This document shows, in pieces, positions 27,606 through 36,333 of a stretch of 64,000 nt of DNA. This DNA comes from an uncultured Bacteroidales bacterium (GTDB lineage: Bacteria > Bacteroidota > Bacteroidia > Bacteroidales > P3), in the NCBI GenBank assembly GCA_937886715.1, contig CAKZZD010000045.1, positions 61,783-125,782 of the forward strand, read 5' to 3'. The translations under genes and the position numbers were made by a program. The notes beneath the pieces were generated by a model. It was not told the DNA's origin. It did not search any database and worked only from the letters and a program-made list of their open reading frames with translations. How positions within the stretch are numbered: position 1 is the stretch's first letter; each line of letters begins with the position of its first letter.

Positions 27606-27998
27606 ATGGCAAAAACAATGGAAATGGAAAACAGTCCGCTTAACATGATCACCGATGGCACCCTCATCAAGGGCGACATCAAGGCTGAAGGCGATTTCCG
27701 TCTCGACGGAACATTGCAGGGTAACATCGAACTTAACGGCAAGCTCGTCGTCGGCGACACCGGCGTGGTCAACGGAAACGTCCTCTGCATGAACGCCAAC
27801 ATCATCGGCTCTGTCAACGGCAACCTCTCTGTCAAAGAGCTCCTTTCGCTCCACTCCACCGCTAGAGTCCGTGGCGACATCCTTATCAACAAACTCAGCA
27901 TCGAACCCGGCGCCGTATTCTCCGGCAAGTGCCGCATGATCGACGAAATCCGGGCTCAGCAGGAAGAGGAATCCGTCGCCGAACAGAACGCCGAATAA
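27606..27998 (+). CDS. Bactofilin (CcmA/BacA family)
   Basis: 130-residue cytoskeletal protein that self-assembles into nucleotide-free filaments and often organises cell-wall enzymes. The central right-handed beta-helix is plain from the short repeats (GTLIKGDIKAEGDFRLDG, GTLQGNIELNGKLVVGDTG), and the tail (EEESVAEQNAE) is disordered and acidic. It abuts the next gene directly (stop TAA, then ATG). Confidence 0.92.
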   Translation: MAKTMEMENSPLNMITDGTLIKGDIKAEGDFRLDGTLQGNIELNGKLVVGDTGVVNGNVLCMNANIIGSVNGNLSVKELLSLHSTARVRGDILINKLSIEPGAVFSGKCRMIDEIRAQQEEESVAEQNAE

Positions 27999-29438
27999 AT
28001 GCAGACACTGCTTGCGCTCTTCGAACAATGGGCCGGCGAGCGTTGCATTGAGAGCCACTGCCTTAACGGCGGTGGCTCCAACCGGCATTACTATCGGTTG
28101 CGTTCCGCCTCCCACCAATGTGTAGGCGCCATAGGCGAGAGCATACGCGAAAACGAAGCCTTCTTCGCCATCTCCCGCCACATGCTCGACAAAGGCATCC
28201 CGGTGCCCAAAATCTACGCAATCGACCCCACCCGTCGCTGCTATCTCCAACAAGATCTTGGCGACGAGACACTCTATCTCCATCTCTTTGAGAAAAAACG
28301 GCAGGGTGGGGGATTCGACGCCGAAATGCTCACCCTCTACAAACAAGCGCTTGCCGACCTGGCAACCATCCAGATCGCCGGCCGCGACCTGGATTTCTCA
28401 GTGGCATTCCCCCGCGCCGAATTCGACCGCAGGGCAATGCTTTGGGACCTCAACTACTTCAAATACTATTTCCTCAAACTCGCATACATCCCCTTCGACG
28501 AAGAACGGCTCGAAAACGATTTCAACAACTTCATCGACTTCCTCCTCCAGGCCGACACCTCCTTCTTTGTATATCGCGACTTCCAGTCCCGCAACATCAT
28601 GATCCACGACGGGACACTCTACTACATTGACTATCAGGGCGGGCGGCGAGGCGCGGCCCAATACGATGCCGCCTCGCTCCTCTACAGCGCCAAGAGCGAC
28701 ATCCCTCAACCAGCCCGCACCGAACTCCTCCAGTATTATCTTGACAAATTGCTGGGCCGCTCCAACCCCGCTCCAACCCCGCTCCAACCCAACCCCTTCG
28801 ACAAAGCCACCTGGTACGACCATTTTTGGGGCTATGTCATGATCCGAATCATGCAGGCCATGGGTGCCTATGGCTATCGGGGCTATTTCGAACGCAAACC
28901 CTATTTCCTCGAAAGCATTCCCCTCGCAATTTCCAACCTCCGTTGGGTCGTAGAAAACCATCCCCTTCCTGTCGATCTCCCCGAGCTACAGCGCGTGTGG
29001 AGCGCCATTGTCGACCGTGCCCCTACATCCCCGGTCCTTCCGTCCTCCCTCACCGTCCGTGTTGGCAGCTTCAGCTACAAACAAGGTCTTCCAGACGATC
29101 CCAGCGGCAACGGCGGCGGTTTCATCTTCGACTGTCGTGCCCTCCCTAACCCTGGCCGCTACCCGGAATATCGCCAGTATACGGGGAAAGACAATCCCGT
29201 CATTGAATTCCTTGCCAATGAACCCTCTGTCGCCGCATTCCTCTCTAATGCCAAACAACTTGTAGCCCAGAGTGTCGACAAGTATCTCGAACGCCATTTC
29301 ACGCATCTTGAGGTTCATTTCGGCTGCACCGGCGGGCAGCATCGCTCTGTTTATTGTGCTGAGCAATTGTCCGGCTGGCTCCGCTCAAATTATCCTGATA
29401 TTATAGTCGAAACAGTACATCGTGAGCGTCCTTCCTGA
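27999..29438 (+). CDS. Fusion of AmgK-like sugar kinase and RapZ C-terminal-like domain
   Basis: 479-residue two-domain protein. Residues about 1-330 form an aminoglycoside-phosphotransferase-type kinase: GGGSNRHYYRLRS, the catalytic-loop string YRDFQSRNIMIHDG and the metal-binding YYIDYQGGRRG. AmgK relatives phosphorylate MurNAc or GlcNAc at C1 in cell-wall recycling. Residues about 345-479 resemble the RapZ C-terminal domain, including FGCTGGQHRSVYCAEQL. The usual nucleotidyltransferase partner (MurU-like) is not adjacent; the neighbour is a bactofilin. The interdomain or late-kinase segment near residues 254-264 (SNPAPTPLQPNP) is encoded by an 11-base tandem repeat described separately. 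Confidence 0.85.
   Translation: MQTLLALFEQWAGERCIESHCLNGGGSNRHYYRLRSASHQCVGAIGESIRENEAFFAISRHMLDKGIPVPKIYAIDPTRRCYLQQDLGDETLYLHLFEKKRQGGGFDAEMLTLYKQALADLATIQIAGRDLDFSVAFPRAEFDRRAMLWDLNYFKYYFLKLAYIPFDEERLENDFNNFIDFLLQADTSFFVYRDFQSRNIMIHDGTLYYIDYQGGRRGAAQYDAASLLYSAKSDIPQPARTELLQYYLDKLLGRSNPAPTPLQPNPFDKATWYDHFWGYVMIRIMQAMGAYGYRGYFERKPYFLESIPLAISNLRWVVENHPLPVDLPELQRVWSAIVDRAPTSPVLPSSLTVRVGSFSYKQGLPDDPSGNGGGFIFDCRALPNPGRYPEYRQYTGKDNPVIEFLANEPSVAAFLSNAKQLVAQSVDKYLERHFTHLEVHFGCTGGQHRSVYCAEQLSGWLRSNYPDIIVETVHRERPS
28759..28790. repeat. 11-base tandem repeat within the kinase-RapZ coding sequence
   Basis: GCTCCAACCCC occurs at 28759-28769 and 28770-28780, with a third copy one base short at 28781-28790. 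The unit is not a multiple of three, so gain or loss of one unit shifts the reading frame. Its complement, GGGGTTGGAGC, is nearly the unit of the hairpin at 61.2 kb. Confidence 0.9.
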
Positions 29439-29524
29439 TGTCTTAATTGTTTATAAATTAGTGATCTGTGTGTCTGTTTGTAAATTAATTGAAACTTTCT
29501 TGCAGTAGTTCAATAATTTATTCG

Positions 29525-29532
29525 TATCTTTG
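29525..29532 (+). promoter_or_regulatory. -7 element upstream of the 29577 gene
   Basis: TATCTTTG followed by CAA is a perfect -7 element in the 138-base gap after the kinase-RapZ gene. A TTG at 29500-29502 lies about 22 bases upstream, slightly farther than usual. It marks a new transcript starting with the 29577 gene. Confidence 0.6.
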
Positions 29533-29576
29533 CAATTGAAATTAAAAGATGCATTGCAACAAAATAAATTCAGAAT

Positions 29577-30275
29577 ATGAAAGGTAAAACTATCATTCAA
29601 ATTGTCCTAGGCCTTGCTATAGTGGCCCTCGCTGTGCTGCTCTACAACAGCATTATGACTCCTGTCCGTTTCGAAAACGAGTACAACAAGCGCCGTGACG
29701 CCTGCGCCGACAAACTGAAAGCCATACGCACCCTCGAGGATGCGTACAAAGTCACCTATGGCACCTATACGGGTAGTTTCGATACCCTTATTGGTCGTCT
29801 TATGAACGAAGACAGCATGAAAATTGTCAGCAAGGTGATCAACCGCAACGTCATTCCTGCGGATGTCGACATCAACGAAATCTCAGAGAGTGAGGCTGTC
29901 AGTAAAGGATACATTTCCCGTGTGGAAGTCTGCGTCAATCCTGTCGCTAAACTGCGTGAAGACGGCAAACTGCCTATCCTTGATGCCAATGGTCACACCC
30001 GTCAGATGACTGATGCCGAAATCACCAACCTTCGTTATGTTCCTTATCCCAAGGGAGAGCAAAATGAATTCGAACTTCAGTCCGGTATGTTGGAGAAGAG
30101 TGGATTCTTTGTCCCCGTCTTCGAGTGCAAGGTGCCTCTGAAAGTACTTCTTGGCGATATGGATCACCAGTTGGTTGTCAATAAGATCGCCGAAATTGAA
30201 AAAGTTGCTGGCCGCTATGCTGGTTGGAAAGTTGGAGACATGACTCAGGCTGTCACCGATGGTAACTTTGAATAA
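29577..30275 (+). CDS. Uncharacterised protein with one N-terminal membrane helix
   Basis: 232 residues. An N-terminal hydrophobic segment (IIQIVLGLAIVALAVLLYNSIMTPV) is followed by a charged soluble part beginning RFENEYNKRRDACADKLKAIR, which looks helical, and then a mixed beta region. The arrangement (short basic start, one helix, long amphipathic helix) is pilin-like, but no prepilin peptidase site is evident. It has its own promoter and is followed after eight bases by DUF3822 and then rsmD. I recognise it only as a conserved Bacteroidales hypothetical protein. Confidence 0.75.
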   Translation: MKGKTIIQIVLGLAIVALAVLLYNSIMTPVRFENEYNKRRDACADKLKAIRTLEDAYKVTYGTYTGSFDTLIGRLMNEDSMKIVSKVINRNVIPADVDINEISESEAVSKGYISRVEVCVNPVAKLREDGKLPILDANGHTRQMTDAEITNLRYVPYPKGEQNEFELQSGMLEKSGFFVPVFECKVPLKVLLGDMDHQLVVNKIAEIEKVAGRYAGWKVGDMTQAVTDGNFE

Positions 30276-30283
30276 TTCACCCT

Positions 30284-31102
30284 ATGTCGTATAGAAGTAA
30301 GACCTTGATCACTACATCGAGTGCGACTACTTCTTACGGTAAAAGATTATCCATTTGCCTTATGCCAAATGGATTTTCTTTTTCCGAAGTGTCGTCTGAT
30401 GGACATCTATTGACTATTGGGGAGGCTGACGGGATGCATGCTGTAACTATGACCTCCGTGATCAACGATGTGAAGGCTTTCTTTACAAGCGTGAATATCC
30501 GCCCGCTCTCCTATCGGTCTATCGAGTTGATCGTGTTGAGCAACGACAGCGTCTGGGTGCCCGATGATCTCTATGACTCCAGTGCCAATCGCAGTTATCT
30601 GAATTTAGTAGGGGCAACTGCCAGCGGCATCCATACCTTCCATAGTGATATGTTGGCCTCAACGGCAGTCTTTTCTGCCAATGATATGTTGACCACCGCA
30701 TTCAAGATCGCTTTGCCGGGTTTGATAGTTAAGCATCAACATGCTAAGGTCGCTGTCGAAGCTCTCTGCCAGCGCAGTGATAGCCATCCCGTGATGCTTC
30801 TCTTTTGGCGTCAGGGACGGCTTGACATTGACATATTCCGAAACGGCCGCTACCAGTATGGGAACACGCTTAAGGTCGCAGACGACAAGGATGCTCTCTA
30901 CCATATTGTCGAAGTGATGAAGACCTATGGCGTTGACACTTCCAATGCTGAACTTTTACTCTGTGGCGATGTCGACCGCTCACGCTACGCTTTTGTCAAT
31001 CCCTATTTTCCAAAGGTCACTCTTTTCTCCGGCCTGGTGGATTCCTCCTCACCCCAATTCATTGGGGTGCACACCTACCGGCATGCTCTAATATTAATGT
31101 AG
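30284..31102 (+). CDS. DUF3822 family protein
   Basis: 272-residue cytoplasmic protein. The region LSICLMPNGFSFSEV followed by acidic turns, and the two-lobed pattern resembling an actin-like ATPase fold, are typical of DUF3822. This Bacteroidota family of unknown function is almost always encoded immediately before rsmD, as it is here (11 bases upstream). No catalytic motif is visible. Confidence 0.8.
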   Translation: MSYRSKTLITTSSATTSYGKRLSICLMPNGFSFSEVSSDGHLLTIGEADGMHAVTMTSVINDVKAFFTSVNIRPLSYRSIELIVLSNDSVWVPDDLYDSSANRSYLNLVGATASGIHTFHSDMLASTAVFSANDMLTTAFKIALPGLIVKHQHAKVAVEALCQRSDSHPVMLLFWRQGRLDIDIFRNGRYQYGNTLKVADDKDALYHIVEVMKTYGVDTSNAELLLCGDVDRSRYAFVNPYFPKVTLFSGLVDSSSPQFIGVHTYRHALILM

Positions 31103-31113
31103 ACAGCTCCACA

Positions 31114-31674
31114 ATGCGAATCATCGCCGGCAATCTCAGAGGGCGCCGACTTAACCCGCCGCAAACGCTCCCAGTACGTCCCACAACCGATATGGCTCGT
31201 GAGAGCCTGTTCAATATTCTGAACAACTATATCGATTATGAGGACTGCTCGGTGTTGGATCTCTTTGCAGGCACAGGTGCAGTCTCCTTCGAATTTGTAT
31301 CCCGTGGGGCATGGGAGGTGACTGCCATCGACATCAACGTCAAATGCACCGAATTTATCATGAAGACGGCTGCCGACTTCAATGTCCGCAATATCCATGT
31401 GGTTCGGGCCGATGTCTTCAATCTCCTCAAACGGGCTAACCGCAAATTCGATGTGGCTTTTGCCGATCCTCCATACGCATTAGATGACCTTCCTGCATTG
31501 CCTAACCTTGTCTTCGACTCCCATATCCTTTCCGACAACGGAATCTTCATCCTTGAGCATCCGCGTGATTTTTCCTTTGCCGAACATCCCCATTTTTGGC
31601 AGCATCGTGCCTATGGAAAAGTTAATTTCTCCTTCTTTGCTATGGAGGTCGATCAGAACGACAATGATAATTAA
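31114..31674 (+). CDS. rsmD: RsmD, 16S rRNA (guanine966-N2)-methyltransferase
   Basis: Methylates G966 of 16S rRNA during 30S assembly. The 186-residue product has MRIIAGNLRGRRL at the start, TTDMARESLFNIL, the SAM-binding motif VLDLFAGTGAVSFEFVSRG near residue 47 and the catalytic motif FADPPYAL near 117. Length and order are standard. Confidence 0.95.
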   Translation: MRIIAGNLRGRRLNPPQTLPVRPTTDMARESLFNILNNYIDYEDCSVLDLFAGTGAVSFEFVSRGAWEVTAIDINVKCTEFIMKTAADFNVRNIHVVRADVFNLLKRANRKFDVAFADPPYALDDLPALPNLVFDSHILSDNGIFILEHPRDFSFAEHPHFWQHRAYGKVNFSFFAMEVDQNDNDN

Positions 31675-31686
31675 TTGCAACACAAT

Positions 31687-32634
31687 ATGAAAGCCGTATT
31701 AAAAACCAACTTCAGTTTCCCTCGTCAAAAAAGCCTCTATGTGGGCAAAGTGCGTGACGTTTATAACATCAACGACCAGTATTTGGCTATGGTCGTCAGC
31801 GACCGAATCTCTGCTTTTGATGTGGTTCTCCCTAAAGGCATCCCCTACAAGGGGCAGGTCCTCAATCAGATTGCAGCCAAGTTCCTTGATGCCACTTCCG
31901 ACATCCTCCCTAATTGGAAGATTGCCACTCCCGACCCGATGGTCACCATCGGCCTCAAATGTGAGGGTTTCCGTGTCGAGATGATTGTCCGTGGCTATCT
32001 GGCAGGTTCTGCTTGGCGCGAATACAAAGCCGGCGCCCGCACCCTTTGTGGTGTTGCTCTTCCTGAGGGCATGGTCGAAAACCAAAAATTCCCCACACCC
32101 ATCGTCACTCCCACCACCAAAGCTGACGAAGGGCACGACGAAAATATCAGCCGTGATGAGATCATCCGCACCGGACTGGTGAGCAAGGAGGACTATGACC
32201 AACTCGAGCGCTATGCCCTGCAACTCTTCGAGCGTGGCACCAAGATTGCTGCCGAGAAAGGCCTCATCCTTGTCGACACCAAATATGAGTTTGGAAAGCG
32301 CGATGGGAAAATCTACCTGATCGACGAAATCCACACACCCGATAGTAGCCGCTATTTCTATGCCGATGGCTACGAAGAACGTTTGGCACGTGGCGAACAT
32401 CAGCGCCAGCTGAGCAAGGAGTTCGTCCGCGAATGGCTCATGGAGAACGGTTTCCAAGGCAAAGAAGGCCAACAGGTGCCAGAAATGACCGACGAGATTG
32501 TGAACAGTATCAGTGACCGTTATATTGAACTCTACGAGCATATCACTGGCGAGCCTTTCCGCAAAGCTGATGAATGTGCCGACATAGAGGCCCGCATCCA
32601 GAAGAACGTCACCGACTGTCTCGCCACGCTCTGA
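31687..32634 (+). CDS. purC: Phosphoribosylaminoimidazole-succinocarboxamide synthase
   Basis: SAICAR synthetase of purine biosynthesis, joining aspartate to CAIR with ATP. The 315-residue enzyme is the longer form seen in Bacteroidota. YVGKVRDVYNINDQYLAMV, SDRISAFDVVLPKGIPYKG, VRGYLAGSAWREY and IYLIDEIHTPDSSRY are family motifs. The in-frame TTG at 31675 is less likely as start than the ATG at 31687. Its stop and the CYTH start overlap by one base (TGATG). Confidence 0.95.
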   Translation: MKAVLKTNFSFPRQKSLYVGKVRDVYNINDQYLAMVVSDRISAFDVVLPKGIPYKGQVLNQIAAKFLDATSDILPNWKIATPDPMVTIGLKCEGFRVEMIVRGYLAGSAWREYKAGARTLCGVALPEGMVENQKFPTPIVTPTTKADEGHDENISRDEIIRTGLVSKEDYDQLERYALQLFERGTKIAAEKGLILVDTKYEFGKRDGKIYLIDEIHTPDSSRYFYADGYEERLARGEHQRQLSKEFVREWLMENGFQGKEGQQVPEMTDEIVNSISDRYIELYEHITGEPFRKADECADIEARIQKNVTDCLATL

Positions 32635-33104
32635 TGGAGATTGAGCGCAAATTCCTTGTCGCAAAGCTTCCTGCCAACCTCGAGTCATTTCCTCACGCCG
32701 AGATTGAGCAAGGTTACCTCTGTACATCGCCAACCCTGCGTGTTCGCAGGGTCGGCGATTCTTTCATCCTCACTGTCAAGGAAAAATTGCATTCCGACAG
32801 CTCCGCCATTGTCAACCGTGAGGAGGAATTCTCCCTCTCTGGGGACCAGTATGCGATGCTGAAAGCTAAATGTGATGGCAATATGGTTCTCAAAACACGA
32901 TACAGAATCCCCCTTGACGGTGGACTGACAGCCGAGCTTGACATTTTTCATGGTACCCATGACGGACTTCGTCTGGTCGAGGTTGAGTTTCCTGACCAGG
33001 CCTCAGCCGACGCTTTCCTGCCCCCTGTATGGTTCGCATCCGACGTGAGCGACGACCACCGCTATCGCAACTCTTGGCTGGCTCATCACGATAGTATCCT
33101 ATAG
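32634..33104 (+). CDS. CYTH domain protein (inorganic triphosphatase / class IV cyclase fold)
   Basis: 156-residue protein with the CYTH signature EIERKFLV at the start, followed by IEQGYLCTSPTLRVRRVGD, LTVKEK and KTRYRIP, whose alternating acidic and basic residues line the tunnel that binds triphosphate. In bacteria most short CYTH proteins hydrolyse tripolyphosphate; cyclase activity is less likely. Its start overlaps the purC stop, and it is followed after 11 bases by a transporter gene. Confidence 0.88.
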   Translation: MEIERKFLVAKLPANLESFPHAEIEQGYLCTSPTLRVRRVGDSFILTVKEKLHSDSSAIVNREEEFSLSGDQYAMLKAKCDGNMVLKTRYRIPLDGGLTAELDIFHGTHDGLRLVEVEFPDQASADAFLPPVWFASDVSDDHRYRNSWLAHHDSIL

Positions 33105-33115
33105 CCAACGTCACC

Positions 33116-34522
33116 ATGAAACGAATCCCCCACACATTTACGATTGTCTTCGCTCTGATAGTATTTGCTGCGGTGCTCACTTGGATTGTGCCCGCAGGCG
33201 AGTATGTCCGTCAGTCTGTCGATGGTCGTGAGGTGGTCGTCTCCGACTCCTATCATCGTGTCGATGCCGCGCCACAAACCTGGCAGATATTCTCTGCCTT
33301 TTTCAACGGTTTCGTTGACAAGGCCGACATCATCGTTTTCATCCTTATGGTTGGTGGCGCATTTTGGATTCTCAACAACAGCCACGCCATCGATGTCGGC
33401 GTAATGGCGTTCCTGCGACGCGTGCAGCGTTTAAGCAGATTCAAGCTGATACGGAAACTGGGGGTCGAAAACATCATCATCACCCTCGTAATGGTCATGT
33501 TCAGCCTCTTCGGCGCCATCTTTGGCATGAGCGAGGAAACCATCGCCTTTGTCGTCGTTTTCATTCCTCTGGCCATTTCTATGGGCTACGATTCCATCGT
33601 CGGTGTTTGTATGTGCTATGTGGCCGCACATGTCGGATTTGCTGGTGCCATGCTCAACCCCTTCACTATCGGCATCGCACAGGGCATCGCGGGGATCCCT
33701 CTTTTTTCCGGTCTTGAATATCGCTTTTTCTGCTGGGTGGTGCTTACGGTCATTGGTATATCCTTCGTGCTATGGTACGCCCACAGAGTCAAAGCCGTGC
33801 CCGAACGCAGTCCTGTGCATAAAATCGACGACTATTGGCGCGAGCGTATTCAGTCCAGCGATCAGGCAAACCTCTCTTCCCGACAGATCCTCATCCTCTT
33901 GCTCCTTCTCCTCACCATCGTCGCCCTTGTGGTCGGCGTGCTCAAATTCGGCTGGTACATCGCCGAGATCTCAGCCCTCTTCCTGGCCATGGGAATCATC
34001 GCCGGCATCCTCGACCGCCAGTCGGCTGACAACATTGCCAAACTCTTCCTTGCCGGCTGCAAGGATATCCTCTCAGCCGCCCTCGTGGTGGGGCTCGCCA
34101 GCGGCATCATCTTCATCCTCAAAGACGGTCATGTCATCGACACCCTTCTTTATGGTCTCACCCGTAGCCTTGCCCAGACTGGCGAAGTGGCTTCCCTCGC
34201 CGTCATGTATCTCTTCCAGACTCTCCTCAATGTCATCATGCCCAGTGGCTCAGCAAAGGCGGCCCTCACCATGCCCATCATGACGCAGTTTGCCGACCTT
34301 ATCGACATCTCACGGCAAACCACCGTTCTTGCTTTTCAGTTTGGCGATGGATTCACCAATATGATCACCCCCACCAGTGGAGTCCTCATAGGTGTTCTTG
34401 GCATGGCGAAAATTCCCTACGGCACATGGTTCCGCTGGGTATGGAAATTCATTCTTGCGCTTGTCCTTATCGGATTCCTCCTTCTCCTCCCCACCCTCTG
34501 GCTCACCCTTCCAGGATTCTAG
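33116..34522 (+). CDS. YfcC-type membrane transporter
   Basis: 468-residue integral membrane protein with about 12 hydrophobic segments. The starts FTIVFALIVFAAVLTWIVPAGEY and GGAFWILNN, the paired re-entrant motifs (SEETIAFVVVFIPLAISMGYD; FQFGDGFTNMITPTSG) and the NVIMPSGSAKAALTMP string fit the YfcC/DcuC-like group of the ion transporter superfamily. Proposed substrates for the family are C4-dicarboxylates, arginine or peptides; nothing here decides between them. The gap 34523-34632 that follows shows no gene or clear promoter. Confidence 0.85.
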   Translation: MKRIPHTFTIVFALIVFAAVLTWIVPAGEYVRQSVDGREVVVSDSYHRVDAAPQTWQIFSAFFNGFVDKADIIVFILMVGGAFWILNNSHAIDVGVMAFLRRVQRLSRFKLIRKLGVENIIITLVMVMFSLFGAIFGMSEETIAFVVVFIPLAISMGYDSIVGVCMCYVAAHVGFAGAMLNPFTIGIAQGIAGIPLFSGLEYRFFCWVVLTVIGISFVLWYAHRVKAVPERSPVHKIDDYWRERIQSSDQANLSSRQILILLLLLLTIVALVVGVLKFGWYIAEISALFLAMGIIAGILDRQSADNIAKLFLAGCKDILSAALVVGLASGIIFILKDGHVIDTLLYGLTRSLAQTGEVASLAVMYLFQTLLNVIMPSGSAKAALTMPIMTQFADLIDISRQTTVLAFQFGDGFTNMITPTSGVLIGVLGMAKIPYGTWFRWVWKFILALVLIGFLLLLPTLWLTLPGF

Positions 34523-34632
34523 CCACTCCGACTTAATTTACTGACGAGCAAGGGGTAGAGGATGGGATAGCCTTGTTCATCATTCTTTTTCGATTATGAC
34601 AATAATATCCGCTAGAGCCCGTTGATAAGTAT

Positions 34633-35559
34633 ATGAAAAAAGATCGTATCCATCGCCATCAGACAACATGTTCGGTGGTATTTCATGTGGTAACAATTCT
34701 CCTGTTGCTTGGATTGTCTTTACCCATGGCGGCACAAGACAGTCTGTACGCACGCCGTATGATTCGTGATCTGACTTCGCCCTCTATGTTTGGCCGGGGT
34801 ATGCAGCATAGGGGCGATTCGATAGCTGCCGCATATCTGCGTCAGGAATTTCGCGCCATCGGAGTGAAGCCCTTGTGTAAGGACTACTACCAGTATTTCC
34901 GTTTTCCTATGACACGGACGACTCCCCCCATCGTCAAGTCAGGTTACAGAAGCCAGAATGTGTGTGGCTATCTGCCTGGAAGTAGCGACTCCATGATTGT
35001 CTTCACTGCGCACTATGAGCACCTTGGCATGAGTGGTGACACTATATTCTTTGGTGCTCACGACAATGCTAGCGGCACAGCAGCCGTGATGGACCTTGCA
35101 CGCATATATAGCCAACAGCCTCACCATTACACCTATGTCTTCCTCCTTTTTGGAGGCGAAGAATCGGGCTTGGTTGGATCCTCATTCTTCGCCGATTTGC
35201 CTCTTGTCAGTCTTCAAAAAGTGAAGCTGTTGGTGAATATTGATCTGTTCTGTGGTGGCGACGACGGCCTCATGGTAGTGAATGCCAATGATGATCGGAC
35301 TAGGCAATATGTTGACATCCTGGATGATGTGAATGCCAAACATGGTTATGCCGCAAAGATTGGACGGAGGAACAACGCACCCAACAGCGACCATTATCAC
35401 TTCACTTCATTGTGTCCTGCCATTTTTATCTACACACTAGGAGGCCCCTATGGCGGATACCACAGCCCCGACGACAAATGCGAGAGTTGCGGCCTTGGGC
35501 ACTATCATGATTTTCTTCTGTTGATAAGGTCAATGCTGGAGGCCATCGAAGCCCTTTAG
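34633..35559 (+). CDS. Secreted M28-family zinc aminopeptidase
   Basis: 308-residue exported peptidase. An N-terminal hydrophobic stretch (TILLLLGLSLPMAAQ) acts as signal peptide after an unusually long basic start. The di-zinc site is visible: His in FTAHYEHLG, Asp in FGAHDNASGTAAVMDLA, the Glu pair in GGEESGLVGSSFF, Asp in VNIDLFCGGDD and the C-terminal His in YGGYHSPDDK. It is probably periplasmic. Its stop lies only five bases from the stop of the convergent adk gene. Confidence 0.9.
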   Translation: MKKDRIHRHQTTCSVVFHVVTILLLLGLSLPMAAQDSLYARRMIRDLTSPSMFGRGMQHRGDSIAAAYLRQEFRAIGVKPLCKDYYQYFRFPMTRTTPPIVKSGYRSQNVCGYLPGSSDSMIVFTAHYEHLGMSGDTIFFGAHDNASGTAAVMDLARIYSQQPHHYTYVFLLFGGEESGLVGSSFFADLPLVSLQKVKLLVNIDLFCGGDDGLMVVNANDDRTRQYVDILDDVNAKHGYAAKIGRRNNAPNSDHYHFTSLCPAIFIYTLGGPYGGYHSPDDKCESCGLGHYHDFLLLIRSMLEAIEAL

Positions 35560-35564
35560 CCTTT

Positions 35565-36206
35565 TTATAATCCAAGCCTGCGGTTAATCAGATTGACGAT
35601 GCGGGTGTTGGTTTCCGCTATCTCGCCGCTTCCGTCGACGCTGACAAGGAGCCCCGAAACGCGGTAGTAGTCAAGCACGGGCTGGGTTTTCAGGTCATAC
35701 TCCTCAATTCGGTGGCGGATCACATCCTCATTGTCATCGCTTCGGTTACTTATGGCAGCACGTTCGTGTATCCGGCGCACCAATTCGTCGCGCGGTACGT
35801 CGATGGCCACCACACAATCAATCTTCCTATCCAGTTTTCGAAACAGGAATTCGAGCGTTTGGGCCTGTTGCACGGTGCGCGGATAGCCGTCTATAATGCA
35901 ACCTTCGGGGCGATGGGGCATTCCCTTGCGTTCGATATCAATAGGATCAAGGTCGGCATCGGGCGAGGGCAATGTGCTGCGAAGCGAAATGGCTCGCGCG
36001 AGCAGCCCCGCTACGATGTCATCGCCCACAAGGTCGCCGCGGTCCATGATGGCCTTTGCCCGTTGGCCTAGGGGCGTTCCTAAGGCCACTTCCTGTCGCA
36101 GCATTTCACCTGTTGAGATATGGAGAAAATCGTATTTTTCGGCCAGCAGTTGTGCCTGCGTGCCCTTGCCGGCGCCGGGCGCTCCAAAAATGACAATGTT
36201 GATCAT
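35565..36206 (-). CDS. adk: Adenylate kinase
   Basis: Interconverts AMP, ADP and ATP. The 213-residue enzyme has the P-loop IFGAPGAGKGTQAQLL, HISTGEMLR, DGYPRTVQQAQ and the short lid form HERAAISNRSDDNEDVIRHR, so it lacks the zinc-binding lid. Between GDLVGDDIVAGLL and the DGYPRT motif there is an insertion of about 20 residues (around SLRSTLPSPDADLDPIDIE) relative to E. coli or Bacillus enzymes. It follows era on the same strand with a 127-base gap that shows no gene. Confidence 0.95.
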   Translation of the reverse strand: MINIVIFGAPGAGKGTQAQLLAEKYDFLHISTGEMLRQEVALGTPLGQRAKAIMDRGDLVGDDIVAGLLARAISLRSTLPSPDADLDPIDIERKGMPHRPEGCIIDGYPRTVQQAQTLEFLFRKLDRKIDCVVAIDVPRDELVRRIHERAAISNRSDDNEDVIRHRIEEYDLKTQPVLDYYRVSGLLVSVDGSGEIAETNTRIVNLINRRLGL

Positions 36207-36333
36207 GGCTCTGTGCTATTTGTGTTGTCTGTTTGCGTCACGGCAACATCTGTCCCCGTCCGCTTCGAAAGTATAACGGACGGATTCTGTTTTTATTGTC
36301 TATGTAGTAGAAATGGATGCGGCTTTGGCAATG

